NCBI RefSeq assembly: GCF_002270485.1
Contig: NZ_NQOG01000021.1
Location: 1-49,050, forward strand
Length of the DNA stretch: 49,050 nucleotides
DNA from: Anaerostipes hominis (ex Lee et al. 2021)
Lineage (GTDB): Bacteria; Bacillota; Clostridia; Lachnospirales; Lachnospiraceae
Direction: 5' to 3'
The position numbers and the translations under genes are program-made. This document shows positions 31,801 through 40,305 of this stretch, piece after piece. Numbering within the stretch: the stretch's first letter is position 1; the number at the start of each line of letters is the position of its first letter. The notes below the pieces were generated by a model. That model saw only the letters and a program-made list of their open reading frames with translations, was not told the DNA's origin and did no database searches.

Positions 31801-31934
31801 AACCACCCTCCTTTTTCTACCTATATCATAAACAGAAATATATATTTCGTCTATCAAATCACTTTTTCATTTATAATTTGCTTTGTCAAAATGCTTTTAC
31901 ATCGTTATCTATTCATCATTCCCACCGTCAAATT

Positions 31935-32366
31935 CTAATCTGCAAGTATCTTCTCTGTTTCCGCAATATCCCTTTCAATTAGCGGACGCATACTGTCTTT
32001 ATACTTGGATAAATCAGCACTGCGTAAAGCTGATAGTATCATCGGGATATATTGGCGTTCTGTCTGCCCTATTTGCCTAAGTGCCTTGATACATTGTCTT
32101 GCTGTAATTGGCTTTTCGTCTGTAATATGAGATAGGAAGTCAGAAATAATCAAATCAAAGCGCTTTTCATCATCCCATTGGACATTTGCCGCAAGAATAT
32201 ACAGCACTCTATTTCTTACCAACGATTTCGGATGATTGAGCAGGGAGGCAAAATCATCAAAATATTCATACCACTCGTCTGTCTCCTTACTTTCTGATAT
32301 GATTTTATCTGCAATCGCACAAGCGTACTTATCGTCTTTCGATGTCAGCTTCGCTATAATATCCAA
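31935..32366 (-). CDS. HEAT-repeat-like protein (143 aa)
   Basis: A helical protein built of three to four antiparallel helix pairs: YFDDFASLLNHPKSLVRNRV, LYILAANVQWDDEKRFDLII, PITARQCIKALRQIGQTERQ. The pattern of conserved leucines plus RNR and RQC turns resembles HEAT or ARM repeats. The start is TTG at 32366 with GGAGGTGATGTAA before it. No enzyme motif is visible. Likely a protein-binding scaffold. Confidence 0.65.
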   Translation of the reverse strand: MDIIAKLTSKDDKYACAIADKIISESKETDEWYEYFDDFASLLNHPKSLVRNRVLYILAANVQWDDEKRFDLIISDFLSHITDEKPITARQCIKALRQIGQTERQYIPMILSALRSADLSKYKDSMRPLIERDIAETEKILAD

Positions 32367-32645
32367 TTACATCACCTCCGTAAATTCATATTTGTGTCTT
32401 ATCAGACTTCAAATTTATTTAACTTTCATTATTCACAATATAACTCTATTTTTAAAAATGCACAAGAAAAAAGGCATGAGAGACTTCCATATCTCTGCAT
32501 ACCCTTTTCTTGCAACAGTTCTTCTGTCCTTAATTCCAAATGTCCATACTTCATGCATATCCCCCGTGCACAAAGTATAATTAATAATTCTTTATGTTAT
32601 ATAGTGAGGTGCTGTAAATTCAACCTTTCTCCTACTTTTACTTAA

Positions 32646-32732
32646 TGCCGTTGACCGGAATCGAACCGGTACGGGAGTATAAGTCCCGCAGGATTTTAAG
32701 TCCTGTGCGTCTGCCAGTTCCGCCACAACGGC
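32646..32732 (-). tRNA. tRNA-Leu (anticodon TAA)
   Basis: Acceptor stem GCCGTTG/CAACGGC, long variable arm (GGGACTTATACTCCC), T-arm CCGGTTCGATTCCGG and anticodon loop CTTAAAA giving TAA. Discriminator A. It is three bases downstream of tRNA-Tyr. Confidence 0.95.
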
Positions 32733-32735
32733 TGA

Positions 32736-32817
32736 TGGTGGGAGAAGGATTCGAACCTTCGAAGGCGTTGCCAACAGATTTACAGTCTGCCCCCTTTGGC
32801 CACTCGGGAATCCCACC
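32736..32817 (-). tRNA. tRNA-Tyr (anticodon GTA)
   Basis: Acceptor stem GGTGGGA/TCCCACC, class II tRNA with a variable arm, anticodon loop CTGTAAA giving GTA, and T-arm AGGTTCGAATCCT. It is transcribed first, with tRNA-Leu three bases after its end. Confidence 0.95.
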
Positions 32818-32962
32818 GCGTTCCTGACAATTTAGAATTATACTGTATGAAATATGAAAATGCAAGTACTTTTTGAGAATTCCGATGAATCCCATTGTTT
32901 TTTCCGCCTTTTTCCTTTAAAATATTTCGTGGCTATACTACAAATTTAGGAGAAAAGAAAGT

Positions 32963-34222
32963 ATGAATACAAAAAAACAAAAAAAGAAATTATCCTTGAC
33001 CGTGATGATCCTGACGGCTCTATTCTTAGGTATCCTGTCCGGTCTTCTGCTTCAGAGTCATCCGAAGATCGCTGAGAATTACATTCAGCCTTTCGGAACT
33101 ATTTTCCTGAACCTGATCAAAATGATCGTCGTCCCTGTAGTCCTGTTCTCCATCATTCAGGGAGTCGTCTCTCTCCAGGACATTAAAAAGGTAGGTTCCA
33201 TCGGAGGAAAGACCATCTGCTTTTACATCGTTACCACGGCGTTTGCGGTTACATTCGGTCTGCTGTTCGCAAATGTACTTAACGTGGGAGGCGGCTACGT
33301 GATGAACAGTTCTTCTCTGGAGGCATATGAAGGTGCCACCAAGGCCCCTTCCCTTATAGAAACACTTGTAAATATCTTTCCGTCAAATGCAGTCGAGCCT
33401 TTAGTCAGTGCCACAATGCTCCAGGTTATTGTCATCGCACTGTTTTTCGGATTCGGCATCATCATTGCCGGTGACAAAGGAAAACCTGCGGCAGACCTTG
33501 TGGAGAGTCTCTCAGAAGTCTGCATCAACATCATGGGCCTCATCATCAATCTTTCGCCGATTGGCGTGTTCGCACTGATCACTCCGGTCGTGGCCACAAA
33601 TGGTCCGTCCGTACTGCTTCCTCTTCTGAAATTGATCGGGGTAGCCTATCTTGCCAGCATCGTGCATATGGTTGTAGTTTATTCAAGCGCGGTCAAAGGA
33701 TTCAGCGGCATCAGCCCACTCAGATTCTTCAAGGAACAAAGCCCGGCCATGCTCTTTGCATTTTCCAGTGCCAGCAGTGTGGGAACTCTGCCGTTTAACT
33801 ATGAATGTACAGAAAAGCTTGGTGCCAGAAAAGAGATCGCAAGCTTCGTCCTGCCTCTGGGTGCTACGATCAACATGGACGGAACCGCTATTTACCAGGG
33901 GGTCAGCGCTATTTTCATCGCTCAGATTTTTGGAGTGCATCTGACTTTAACCCAGCAGCTGATGGTCATTCTGACTACGACCCTGGCTTCCATAGGCACC
34001 GCAGGAGTTCCGGGGTCCGGCGTTATCATGCTTGCCATGGTGCTCCAGAGTGTCGGGCTTCCTTTAGAGGGAATCGCCCTCGTAGCAGGAGTCGACCGTA
34101 TCCTTGATATGGCAAGAACCACAGTCAATATCACCGGGGATGCAGCCTGCACTATCTGTGTGGATGCCATGGAAAAACGGAAAGAAGCACGGAGAAAAGT
34201 AGACATCTCCAACAATCTTTAA
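32963..34222 (+). CDS. Dicarboxylate/amino acid:cation symporter (DAACS family)
   Basis: A 419-residue secondary transporter with eight helices and two hairpin loops, as in GltP/GltPh. Markers are the serine-rich hairpin AFSSASSVGTLPF, the NMDGTAIYQG motif, the second hairpin IGTAGVPGSGVIML, and GVDRILDMARTTVNITGDAA, which binds substrate and sodium. It imports glutamate, aspartate, serine/threonine or C4-dicarboxylates; the exact substrate cannot be read. The start follows TAGGAGAAAAGAAAGT and a strong terminator follows. Confidence 0.9.
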   Translation: MNTKKQKKKLSLTVMILTALFLGILSGLLLQSHPKIAENYIQPFGTIFLNLIKMIVVPVVLFSIIQGVVSLQDIKKVGSIGGKTICFYIVTTAFAVTFGLLFANVLNVGGGYVMNSSSLEAYEGATKAPSLIETLVNIFPSNAVEPLVSATMLQVIVIALFFGFGIIIAGDKGKPAADLVESLSEVCINIMGLIINLSPIGVFALITPVVATNGPSVLLPLLKLIGVAYLASIVHMVVVYSSAVKGFSGISPLRFFKEQSPAMLFAFSSASSVGTLPFNYECTEKLGARKEIASFVLPLGATINMDGTAIYQGVSAIFIAQIFGVHLTLTQQLMVILTTTLASIGTAGVPGSGVIMLAMVLQSVGLPLEGIALVAGVDRILDMARTTVNITGDAACTICVDAMEKRKEARRKVDISNNL

Positions 34223-34256
34223 ATTCCTATCCAGCAGAATTTATCCATATTCGTGC

Positions 34257-34296
34257 AAAAAAACTGCCACACCTTTTTAGTGCGGCAGTTTTTTTA
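34257..34296. terminator. Bidirectional terminator between symporter and ftsH
   Basis: AACTGCCACAC pairs with GTGCGGCAGTT around a TTTTTA loop, with A tract before and T tract after (34261-34296). It serves both the symporter (plus) and ftsH (minus), whose last codon lies within it. Confidence 0.85.
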
Positions 34297-36123
34297 CGCT
34301 TCTGTCCCCTCGAACAAGGTTTCAAATTCACTCTGATTGATTCGTTCTTTTTCCAATAACAGTTTTGCACAGCTGTGGAGTACTTCCATATGCTCTTCAA
34401 TGATCGCCCTGGCTTTCTTATAACAGTCATCCACGATGTCTTTCACTTCCTCATCGATAATGGTTGCCACCCGCTCTCCGTACGGACGGGGCTGGCCGAT
34501 TTCTTTTCCGAGGAAGACTTCATCCCCTTCACCGCTGTCGTAATTGATCAGACCGAGCCGGTCTGACATGCCGTACTCAGTGACCATAGATCTGGCAAGC
34601 TGGGTAACCTGCTTGATATCCTGGGAGGCACCGGTCGTGATATCTTCAAAGATCAGCTCTTCTGCGATCCTTCCTCCGAGACTTACCATGATATTATGCA
34701 GCATTTTATTTTTTGTATTAAAGATATTGTCGTTTTCAGGGAGCGGCATCGTATATCCCGCCGCCCCAACGCCGGTCGGTATGATGGAAACCGTATAGAC
34801 CGGTCCCATATCCGGGAGCACGTGAAACAGGATCGCATGGCCTGCCTCGTGGTAAGCCGTAATCCTCCGCTCGCTCTCAGGGACAACACGGCTCTTTTTC
34901 TCTGTGCCGATTCCCACTTTGATAAAGGATTTGTCGATATCTTCTTTTACAATGTATCCGCGGTTATTTTTAGCCGCCTGAATGGCCGCTTCGTTCATCA
35001 GGTTTTCCAGATCTGCGCCCACGAATCCCGCCGTCGTCCTGGCGATCTCGTGGAGATCCACATCATCGCCCAGAGGTTTCTTCTTGGCATGGATCTTTAA
35101 AATGTCCTCTCTTCCCTTGACATCCGGCCTTCCCACGCCGACCTTCCGGTCAAACCTGCCCGGACGGAGAATCGCCGGGTCGAGGATATCCACACGGTTC
35201 GTAGCTGCGATGACAATAATGCCTTCATTGACGCCGAAACCGTCCATCTCCACAAGCATCTGGTTCAAGGTCTGTTCTCTCTCGTCATGTCCGCCGCCCA
35301 GGCCGGAACCTCTCCGTCTGGCCACCGCATCGATCTCGTCGATAAAAATGATACAAGGTGCGTTCTTCTTAGCCTCTGCAAACAGGTCTCTGACCCTGGC
35401 AGCCCCGACGCCGACAAACATCTCAACGAAATCAGAACCTGAAATGCTGAAAAACGGGACATTTGCCTCTCCGGCCACGGCTTTTGCTATCAGTGTCTTA
35501 CCTGTTCCCGGAGGTCCTACTAAGAGGACTCCCTTTGGGATTCTTGCCCCGATACCGATAAACTTCTTCGGATCTTTTAAGAAATCCACCACTTCTTCCA
35601 GTTCCTCTTTTTCCTCGGTAAGACCCGCCACATCGTCAAATGTAACTTTCGGGCCGTCCGGATTTGCCATCTTGGCACGGCTCTTTCCGAAATCCATCAT
35701 TTTTCCGCCGCCGCCATTCTGCTTCATCATCATGATCAGGAAAAATACAAGAATTCCCACCATCAAAAGGTTCGGAAGCAGGGTCGTGATCCAGTCTCCG
35801 CTCCGGTCGATCGGCTTCACTACCATTTTTTTATAGAGATTCGGGTATTTATCCTCGATCTCTTTTACCGCCGCGTCAACGTCGGTGATATTACAGTTTT
35901 TATACACTTCATTCTTTAATTCTACCGTCATAGTGCCGGTTGGGACCTCTTTATTCTGCTTCATGGTGATCCCCACAACCTGCCCCGCTTTTGCGTCCTG
36001 ACGGAATTGTGCGTAATTATAATTGTCCTCGGTGCTGTTCATCATTCTGGAAAAATAAATAATCCCCAGACATAAAATGACTGCAAGGAACAAAAAATTG
36101 CTGTTTCCTCTTCTTGGGTTCAA
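34294..36123 (-). CDS. ftsH: ATP-dependent zinc metalloprotease FtsH
   Basis: Membrane-bound AAA+ protease of 609 residues. Two N-terminal helices (residues 7-27 [19 protein letters not shown]; about 110-132) flank an extracytoplasmic domain. The AAA domain has Walker A GPPGTGKT, Walker [11 protein letters not shown], the arginine finger region [15 protein letters not shown], and the protease motif [14 protein letters not shown] (HEXGH). The start is TTG at 36123 with GAGGAGACAGTAAG. It ends the spoIIE-like - tilS - hpt - ftsH run, a conserved Gram-positive gene order. Confidence 0.97.
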   Translation of the reverse strand: MNPRRGNSNFLFLAVILCLGIIYFSRMMNSTEDNYNYAQFRQDAKAGQVVGITMKQNKEVPTGTMTVELKNEVYKNCNITDVDAAVKEIEDKYPNLYKKMVVKPIDRSGDWITTLLPNLLMVGILVFFLIMMMKQNGGGGKMMDFGKSRAKMANPDGPKVTFDDVAGLTEEKEELEEVVDFLKDPKKFIGIGARIPKGVLLVGPPGTGKTLIAKAVAGEANVPFFSISGSDFVEMFVGVGAARVRDLFAEAKKNAPCIIFIDEIDAVARRRGSGLGGGHDEREQTLNQMLVEMDGFGVNEGIIVIAATNRVDILDPAILRPGRFDRKVGVGRPDVKGREDILKIHAKKKPLGDDVDLHEIARTTAGFVGADLENLMNEAAIQAAKNNRGYIVKEDIDKSFIKVGIGTEKKSRVVPESERRITAYHEAGHAILFHVLPDMGPVYTVSIIPTGVGAAGYTMPLPENDNIFNTKNKMLHNIMVSLGGRIAEELIFEDITTGASQDIKQVTQLARSMVTEYGMSDRLGLINYDSGEGDEVFLGKEIGQPRPYGERVATIIDEEVKDIVDDCYKKARAIIEEHMEVLHSCAKLLLEKERINQSEFETLFEGTEA

Positions 36124-36141
36124 CTTACTGTCTCCTCTCTG

Positions 36142-36666
36142 CTATTCTTCTGCGACTCCGATATATGGAAGATTCCTGTAATTTTGTGCAAAATCCAGGC
36201 CGTAGCCCACGACAAACTCATCCGGCACGTCAAAACCTGTGTATGCCACTTCCACATCCACCTCCCGGCGCTCCGGTTTATTCAAAAGCGTACAGATACG
36301 GAGGCTCCTGGGCTTCCTGCTCAAAAGCATTGGCTTTAAGTGGTTCAGTGTTTTCCCGGAATCAATAATATCTTCCACGATCAGAACTTCTTTATCCTCG
36401 ATCGGTTCATCCAGATCCTTGGCAATCTTTACGATACCGGAAGACTCTCTGGAATCCCCGTAGCTGGACACGGACATAAAATCAATCGTTACCGGGACTG
36501 TGATCCTCTTGGCCAGCTCACACGCAAAAAAGACGCCGCCTTTTAAGATCGCGATCAAATGTACTTCCTTTCCCGCATAATCTTTGCTGATCTGGTCCCC
36601 CATCTCCTTGATTCTCTTATCCACAGCTTCTTCTGAGATCAACTCTCTAATCTCTGCTTGTTCCAT
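36142..36666 (-). CDS. hpt: Hypoxanthine phosphoribosyltransferase
   Basis: A 174-residue purine salvage enzyme that makes IMP (and GMP) from the base and PRPP. The PRPP-binding loop is EVLIVEDIIDSGKTLNHL (the acidic pair and DSGKT), and the substrate region ends with VEVAYTGFDVPDEFVVGYGL. The start follows AGGAGGAAAACATTAA. The position between tilS and ftsH is the conserved Gram-positive one. Confidence 0.95.
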   Translation of the reverse strand: MEQAEIRELISEEAVDKRIKEMGDQISKDYAGKEVHLIAILKGGVFFACELAKRITVPVTIDFMSVSSYGDSRESSGIVKIAKDLDEPIEDKEVLIVEDIIDSGKTLNHLKPMLLSRKPRSLRICTLLNKPERREVDVEVAYTGFDVPDEFVVGYGLDFAQNYRNLPYIGVAEE

Positions 36667-36682
36667 ATTTAATGTTTTCCTC

Positions 36683-37996
36683 CTAATTGTATTCCAATCT
36701 TAAATATCTTTTCGTTTTTTCAGAAACCTTATAAAACTCGCTCAGGCGGCGACCGATGATCCATATGATCCGGCTTCCGTCTGCCGCAAGCGGTATCCGG
36801 TCCCGCTCTTCTCTCGGAATTTTCTGGTCAATAAAATACCGGCTCAAAGACTTGCTCTTTCCATCTTTTGAAAATACAAAAAAGTCTCCCGGCTTTCTGT
36901 ACCTCAGTTGGATGTCTTTGTCTATTTTATCATAATCAATGATTTTGGTAAAATCTTTTTCATCCATTTTTTCAAACCGGTTTGTCTCCGTCAGGACCAG
37001 CTGTCCCACAGCCGCTTTTTCTGCTGTTGTCTGCTTAGCCTCCACCAAGAGTCCTCCGTATGTTTTCTTTCCAGTAAGTCCATATGGAAGATCAATGGAT
37101 TTCCCGGTTTCCCTGAAAGCCAGATCACAGAAACTCTGGATATGGATCTTCTCAATATCCTTTTTTCTGCCTGCGGTCTGTTCTATGGCCTGTTTTGCCA
37201 AAAGTCTCCTGATCGGCTCCGATTCCTTCAGAAACCGGCCTGTATCGATGAGACATCCCTTTTCATCCTGCTTTACACAGGCTTTCCACGCCTCAGACAA
37301 CTGCTGTTCCAAATAACGGCTCCACTCTTCTATTTCTTCGGACAGTGAAAATATATGTTCCACAGCCCTTGAATTGACTTCTGTGAGCACCGGAATGACC
37401 TGATTGCGGATCTTATTCCTGGCAAACGTATTATCTTCATTACTGGCGTCCTCCATCCAGCTTTGGCCCTTTTCTTTTAAATACTTAAGGATTTCCGTTT
37501 TCTTAAGGCACAAAAGCGGCCGGATCACATCTCCCCGGACGGCTTCCATTCCTTTCAGACCCTGTATTCCGGTCCCCCTGGACATCCGGTAAAGAATTGT
37601 CTCCGCCTGGTCATTCTGGTGATGAGCCACTGCAATTTTTCCGCCTCCGTGCATATCCAGAACTTTTTGAAAGCATCGGTAGCGGATTATCCGTCCTGCC
37701 TCTTCCAGAGACATGGATTCTTTTTCAGCCATGCCTTGCACATCTTCCGAAAAAGTTATCCACGGTACCTTCAGTCTCCGGCATAAGTTTTCCACAAATT
37801 CCTGGTCTTTGAAAGCTTCCCTGCGGATACCATGATTGATGTGGACAGCGTGCAATTCAAGTCCATACTCCTGCTTAAGCTCACATAAAAGCAGGAGCAG
37901 GCACACAGAGTCTGCTCCTCCGGAGACTCCCACAGCGATGAAATCTCCCTGGCTGATCATATGATGTTTTTTTATAAACCTGAGTACTTTATCCAT
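36683..37996 (-). CDS. tilS: tRNA(Ile)-lysidine synthase TilS
   Basis: ATP-dependent modification of the wobble C of tRNA-Ile(CAU). It has the PP-loop IAVGVSGGADSVCLLLLL near residues 20-37, HINHGIRREAFKDQEFV after it, and HHQNDQAETILYRMSRGTGI in the catalytic domain. The C-terminal TilS domain follows (RYRKPGD, SRYFIDQKIPREERDRIPLA). 437 residues, normal size. It lies between the SpoIIE-like gene and hpt. Confidence 0.95.
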   Translation of the reverse strand: MDKVLRFIKKHHMISQGDFIAVGVSGGADSVCLLLLLCELKQEYGLELHAVHINHGIRREAFKDQEFVENLCRRLKVPWITFSEDVQGMAEKESMSLEEAGRIIRYRCFQKVLDMHGGGKIAVAHHQNDQAETILYRMSRGTGIQGLKGMEAVRGDVIRPLLCLKKTEILKYLKEKGQSWMEDASNEDNTFARNKIRNQVIPVLTEVNSRAVEHIFSLSEEIEEWSRYLEQQLSEAWKACVKQDEKGCLIDTGRFLKESEPIRRLLAKQAIEQTAGRKKDIEKIHIQSFCDLAFRETGKSIDLPYGLTGKKTYGGLLVEAKQTTAEKAAVGQLVLTETNRFEKMDEKDFTKIIDYDKIDKDIQLRYRKPGDFFVFSKDGKSKSLSRYFIDQKIPREERDRIPLAADGSRIIWIIGRRLSEFYKVSEKTKRYLRLEYN

Positions 37997-38027
37997 ATCA
38001 ATACTTTATCATTCCCAATCCAAGGAT

Positions 38028-39425
38028 TCAATACTTATCCCAAATCCCGAGACCAATCATCGTCATGTCATCCTTTTTTTCGTATCCCTCGGTCTTTTCG
38101 ATCTTCTCCATCAGTTCATCCACAAATCCCTGCGGACGTGTCGTGTGGATCTGCTTCATATACTCCATCAGCAGTTCCACTCCTTTTTCGCCCATGGAGT
38201 CGATGATGCCGTCGCTGACCTGTAAAATGAAATCTTCCGCCTCCAGCTTCTTCCGGTGTATAGGCAGTGACTTTTCCTTTAAAACACCTACCGGCAGACT
38301 GGGAAGCTGCACCATTTCCACCTGTCCCTTCCGCTTCAGGAAACATGGGCAGGCACCCAGCTTCAGAAAGCTTCCGATCCCCGCGTGCAGGTCAATCTGC
38401 AGATAATCAAGGGTCGAATAGCGCTCCTTCTCCGGCCAGAATACAAAAATAGACTGCAGAAGCTGGACGGCTCTTTTCTCATCCAAGCCTACCTCCAGAA
38501 GTTCCTCCAGTGTCTCGATAACCGCTTTACTGTCCCTGTTTGCAGCGGTTCCTGTGCCCATGCCGTCGGAGATCATAGAGACAAACCTGTGATTTCCCAC
38601 AGTCCCCATAGAAAAATTATCCCCATTTTTCATATCTTCTTTCTCTGCCCTGGAAATCACCCCTGTCAGCACATGAAATTTTGTAGCCGCCTGCACCCCC
38701 ATCATTTCATAGTTCTCCCCGATGGCCTGCTTACCGTTGGGCAGCGGCTGAAGTTTTTCCTGGAGAATGACCGACAGCCACCGGGCTACTTCTTTGGTCG
38801 TTACCTCCCTGCCCTTCTGGGCTTTTAAAAACAGGTAAATCTGCTTTCCCCTCATGTCATCTTCATATATATAAACCTTTTTTACTCTCAGATGATGGGC
38901 TTTCAGCCCTTTCTCAATAACTTCCTGCATCGGGCGGACTCCGAACAGCTGATATTTCTGGGCCGAGAAGCTTCTGAACATCCTTCCGGCCTCTATGTAC
39001 TGTTCCCCGATCATCCTGCGCATTTCGATAAACCGCTGTTCACAGGCATACAAAAAAAGCTCCCTTTCATAGATCGTATTGATCTCTTCCACCCACTCCT
39101 TCTCTCGCTGGCATTTGCAGACAGAGCGGATATTCTGCACACTGAGGCCTCCCTGCTTCTCCAGAAGTTCCCCCAGCTTGTCCCTGTCATCCAGCGTCAG
39201 CCGGCACTTATCTTTTTCCCGGCACAGCATACATTCTTTTAAAATCGTACTCTCTATGATTGTTCTTCCGGTCTTTTTTTCCAAGTCTTCATCCTGCTCT
39301 GCACACATCCGCTTTCCGATCGTAGTGAGGCAGTGCTCCATCTGTTTCATATTATATGATATGATATCTTCCAGCTCATTGAAAAATATCTCTTCTACTG
39401 GTTCTTTTTTCTTTATAATCGGCAT
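38028..39425 (-). CDS. SpoIIE-like PP2C phosphatase lacking the membrane domain
   Basis: A 465-residue protein whose C-terminal half (about 265-465) is a SpoIIE-type PP2C phosphatase: GNHRFVSMISDGMGTGTAAN, TLDYLQIDLHAGIGSFLKLG, EDFILQVSDGIIDSMGEKG and KKDDMTMIGLGIWDKY. The N-terminal half has the cysteine-rich central region (CMLCREKDKCRL, SVCKCQRE) of SpoIIE. Normal SpoIIE (about 820 aa) begins with ten transmembrane helices that place it at the asymmetric septum; these are absent here. The start has AAGGAGGGTCCAGG. The gene still occupies the ancestral spoIIE position upstream of tilS. It may be a soluble regulator in a lineage with altered sporulation. Confidence 0.85.
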   Translation of the reverse strand: MPIIKKKEPVEEIFFNELEDIISYNMKQMEHCLTTIGKRMCAEQDEDLEKKTGRTIIESTILKECMLCREKDKCRLTLDDRDKLGELLEKQGGLSVQNIRSVCKCQREKEWVEEINTIYERELFLYACEQRFIEMRRMIGEQYIEAGRMFRSFSAQKYQLFGVRPMQEVIEKGLKAHHLRVKKVYIYEDDMRGKQIYLFLKAQKGREVTTKEVARWLSVILQEKLQPLPNGKQAIGENYEMMGVQAATKFHVLTGVISRAEKEDMKNGDNFSMGTVGNHRFVSMISDGMGTGTAANRDSKAVIETLEELLEVGLDEKRAVQLLQSIFVFWPEKERYSTLDYLQIDLHAGIGSFLKLGACPCFLKRKGQVEMVQLPSLPVGVLKEKSLPIHRKKLEAEDFILQVSDGIIDSMGEKGVELLMEYMKQIHTTRPQGFVDELMEKIEKTEGYEKKDDMTMIGLGIWDKY

Positions 39426-39576
39426 CCTGGACCCTCCTTCAGCTTCTAATTATACAAGGATCTTGTGTCATAATTTGCTGAAACGAATCTAAGGGACCGA
39501 TTTCCATGCAAACAGCTCTTGTTATTTCTCTTTGGGACAGCTAAAATATATGAAAAGTATTAATTGGAGGTATAGA

Positions 39577-40257
39577 ATGGAGCATGCAGATGAAATCATC
39601 CCTATCTTAAAGTCGTCCCTTCCTTTTTGGGAGCACCTGAAAGAAACAGAAAAGAAGACTCTCTCCCAGTGGTCTCAGCTTGTCCGCTACGAAAAAGGAG
39701 GGATCATCCGGTGCCAGAACTGTGAGTGTACCGGCGTGCTGATCATCAAAAGCGGAAGTGTGCGGACTTTCATGCTCTCAGAAGAAGGAAAAGAGATCAC
39801 TCTGTACCGTCTGGAACAGGGAGATGTCTGTGTCCTTTCTGCTTCCTGCGTACTGTCTGCCATCACTTTTGAAGTACAAATGGAGGCGGTAACAGAAAGT
39901 GAAATCATACAGATCAGCGCAGGAGCATATTCGGAAATCGTTGACCGGAATATCTATGCGGAAGCATTTACCTATAAGCAGGCCACCGAGCGTTTTTCCG
40001 ATGTGATGTGGACCATGCAGCAGATTTTGTTCATGAGTTTCGATCAGAGGCTTGCGATCTTTCTCCTGGATGAGAGCGGAAAAACGGGTTCTGACGACAT
40101 CCATATGACTCACGAACAGATTGCCAAATACACCGGAAGCGCCAGGGAGGTTGTAAGCCGTATGCTGAAATACTTTTCATCGGAAGGTTTGGTAAAACTG
40201 TCCAGAGGCGGAGTCACAATCCTTGATAAAAAGGGCATAAAACAGCTGATCAGCTGA
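39577..40257 (+). CDS. Crp/Fnr family transcriptional regulator
   Basis: A 226-residue regulator. The N-terminal beta-roll covers 20-125 (CTGVLIIKSGSVRTFMLSEE, LYRLEQGDVCVLSAS). The C-terminal winged helix includes MTHEQIAKYTGSAREVVSRM and LSRGGVTILDKKGIKQL. The start at 39577 is given by TTGGAGGTATAGA; 39532 has none. It is convergent with the CoA-disulfide-reductase fusion and shares a terminator with it, and a Crp-type palindrome stands upstream of that fusion. The pair cysteines (CQNCECTGVL) in the sensor domain may bind a redox group. Confidence 0.85.
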   Translation: MEHADEIIPILKSSLPFWEHLKETEKKTLSQWSQLVRYEKGGIIRCQNCECTGVLIIKSGSVRTFMLSEEGKEITLYRLEQGDVCVLSASCVLSAITFEVQMEAVTESEIIQISAGAYSEIVDRNIYAEAFTYKQATERFSDVMWTMQQILFMSFDQRLAIFLLDESGKTGSDDIHMTHEQIAKYTGSAREVVSRMLKYFSSEGLVKLSRGGVTILDKKGIKQLIS

Positions 40258-40263
40258 AATAAA

Positions 40264-40300
40264 ATGCAGCAAACGGACAGATACCGTTTTGCTGCATTTT
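40264..40300. terminator. Terminator shared by convergent genes
   Basis: TGCAGCAAACGG pairs with CCGTTTTGCTGCA (one bulged base) around ACAGATA. A short T-rich run follows on both sides. It lies between the Crp-type gene and the fusion oxidoreductase gene. Confidence 0.7.
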
Positions 40301-40305
40301 GCTGC

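Noticed and set aside
34982-35836. 284-codon plus-strand frame opposite ftsH
   Set aside because: Serine/proline-rich antisense translation of the AAA domain; a known kind of shadow frame.
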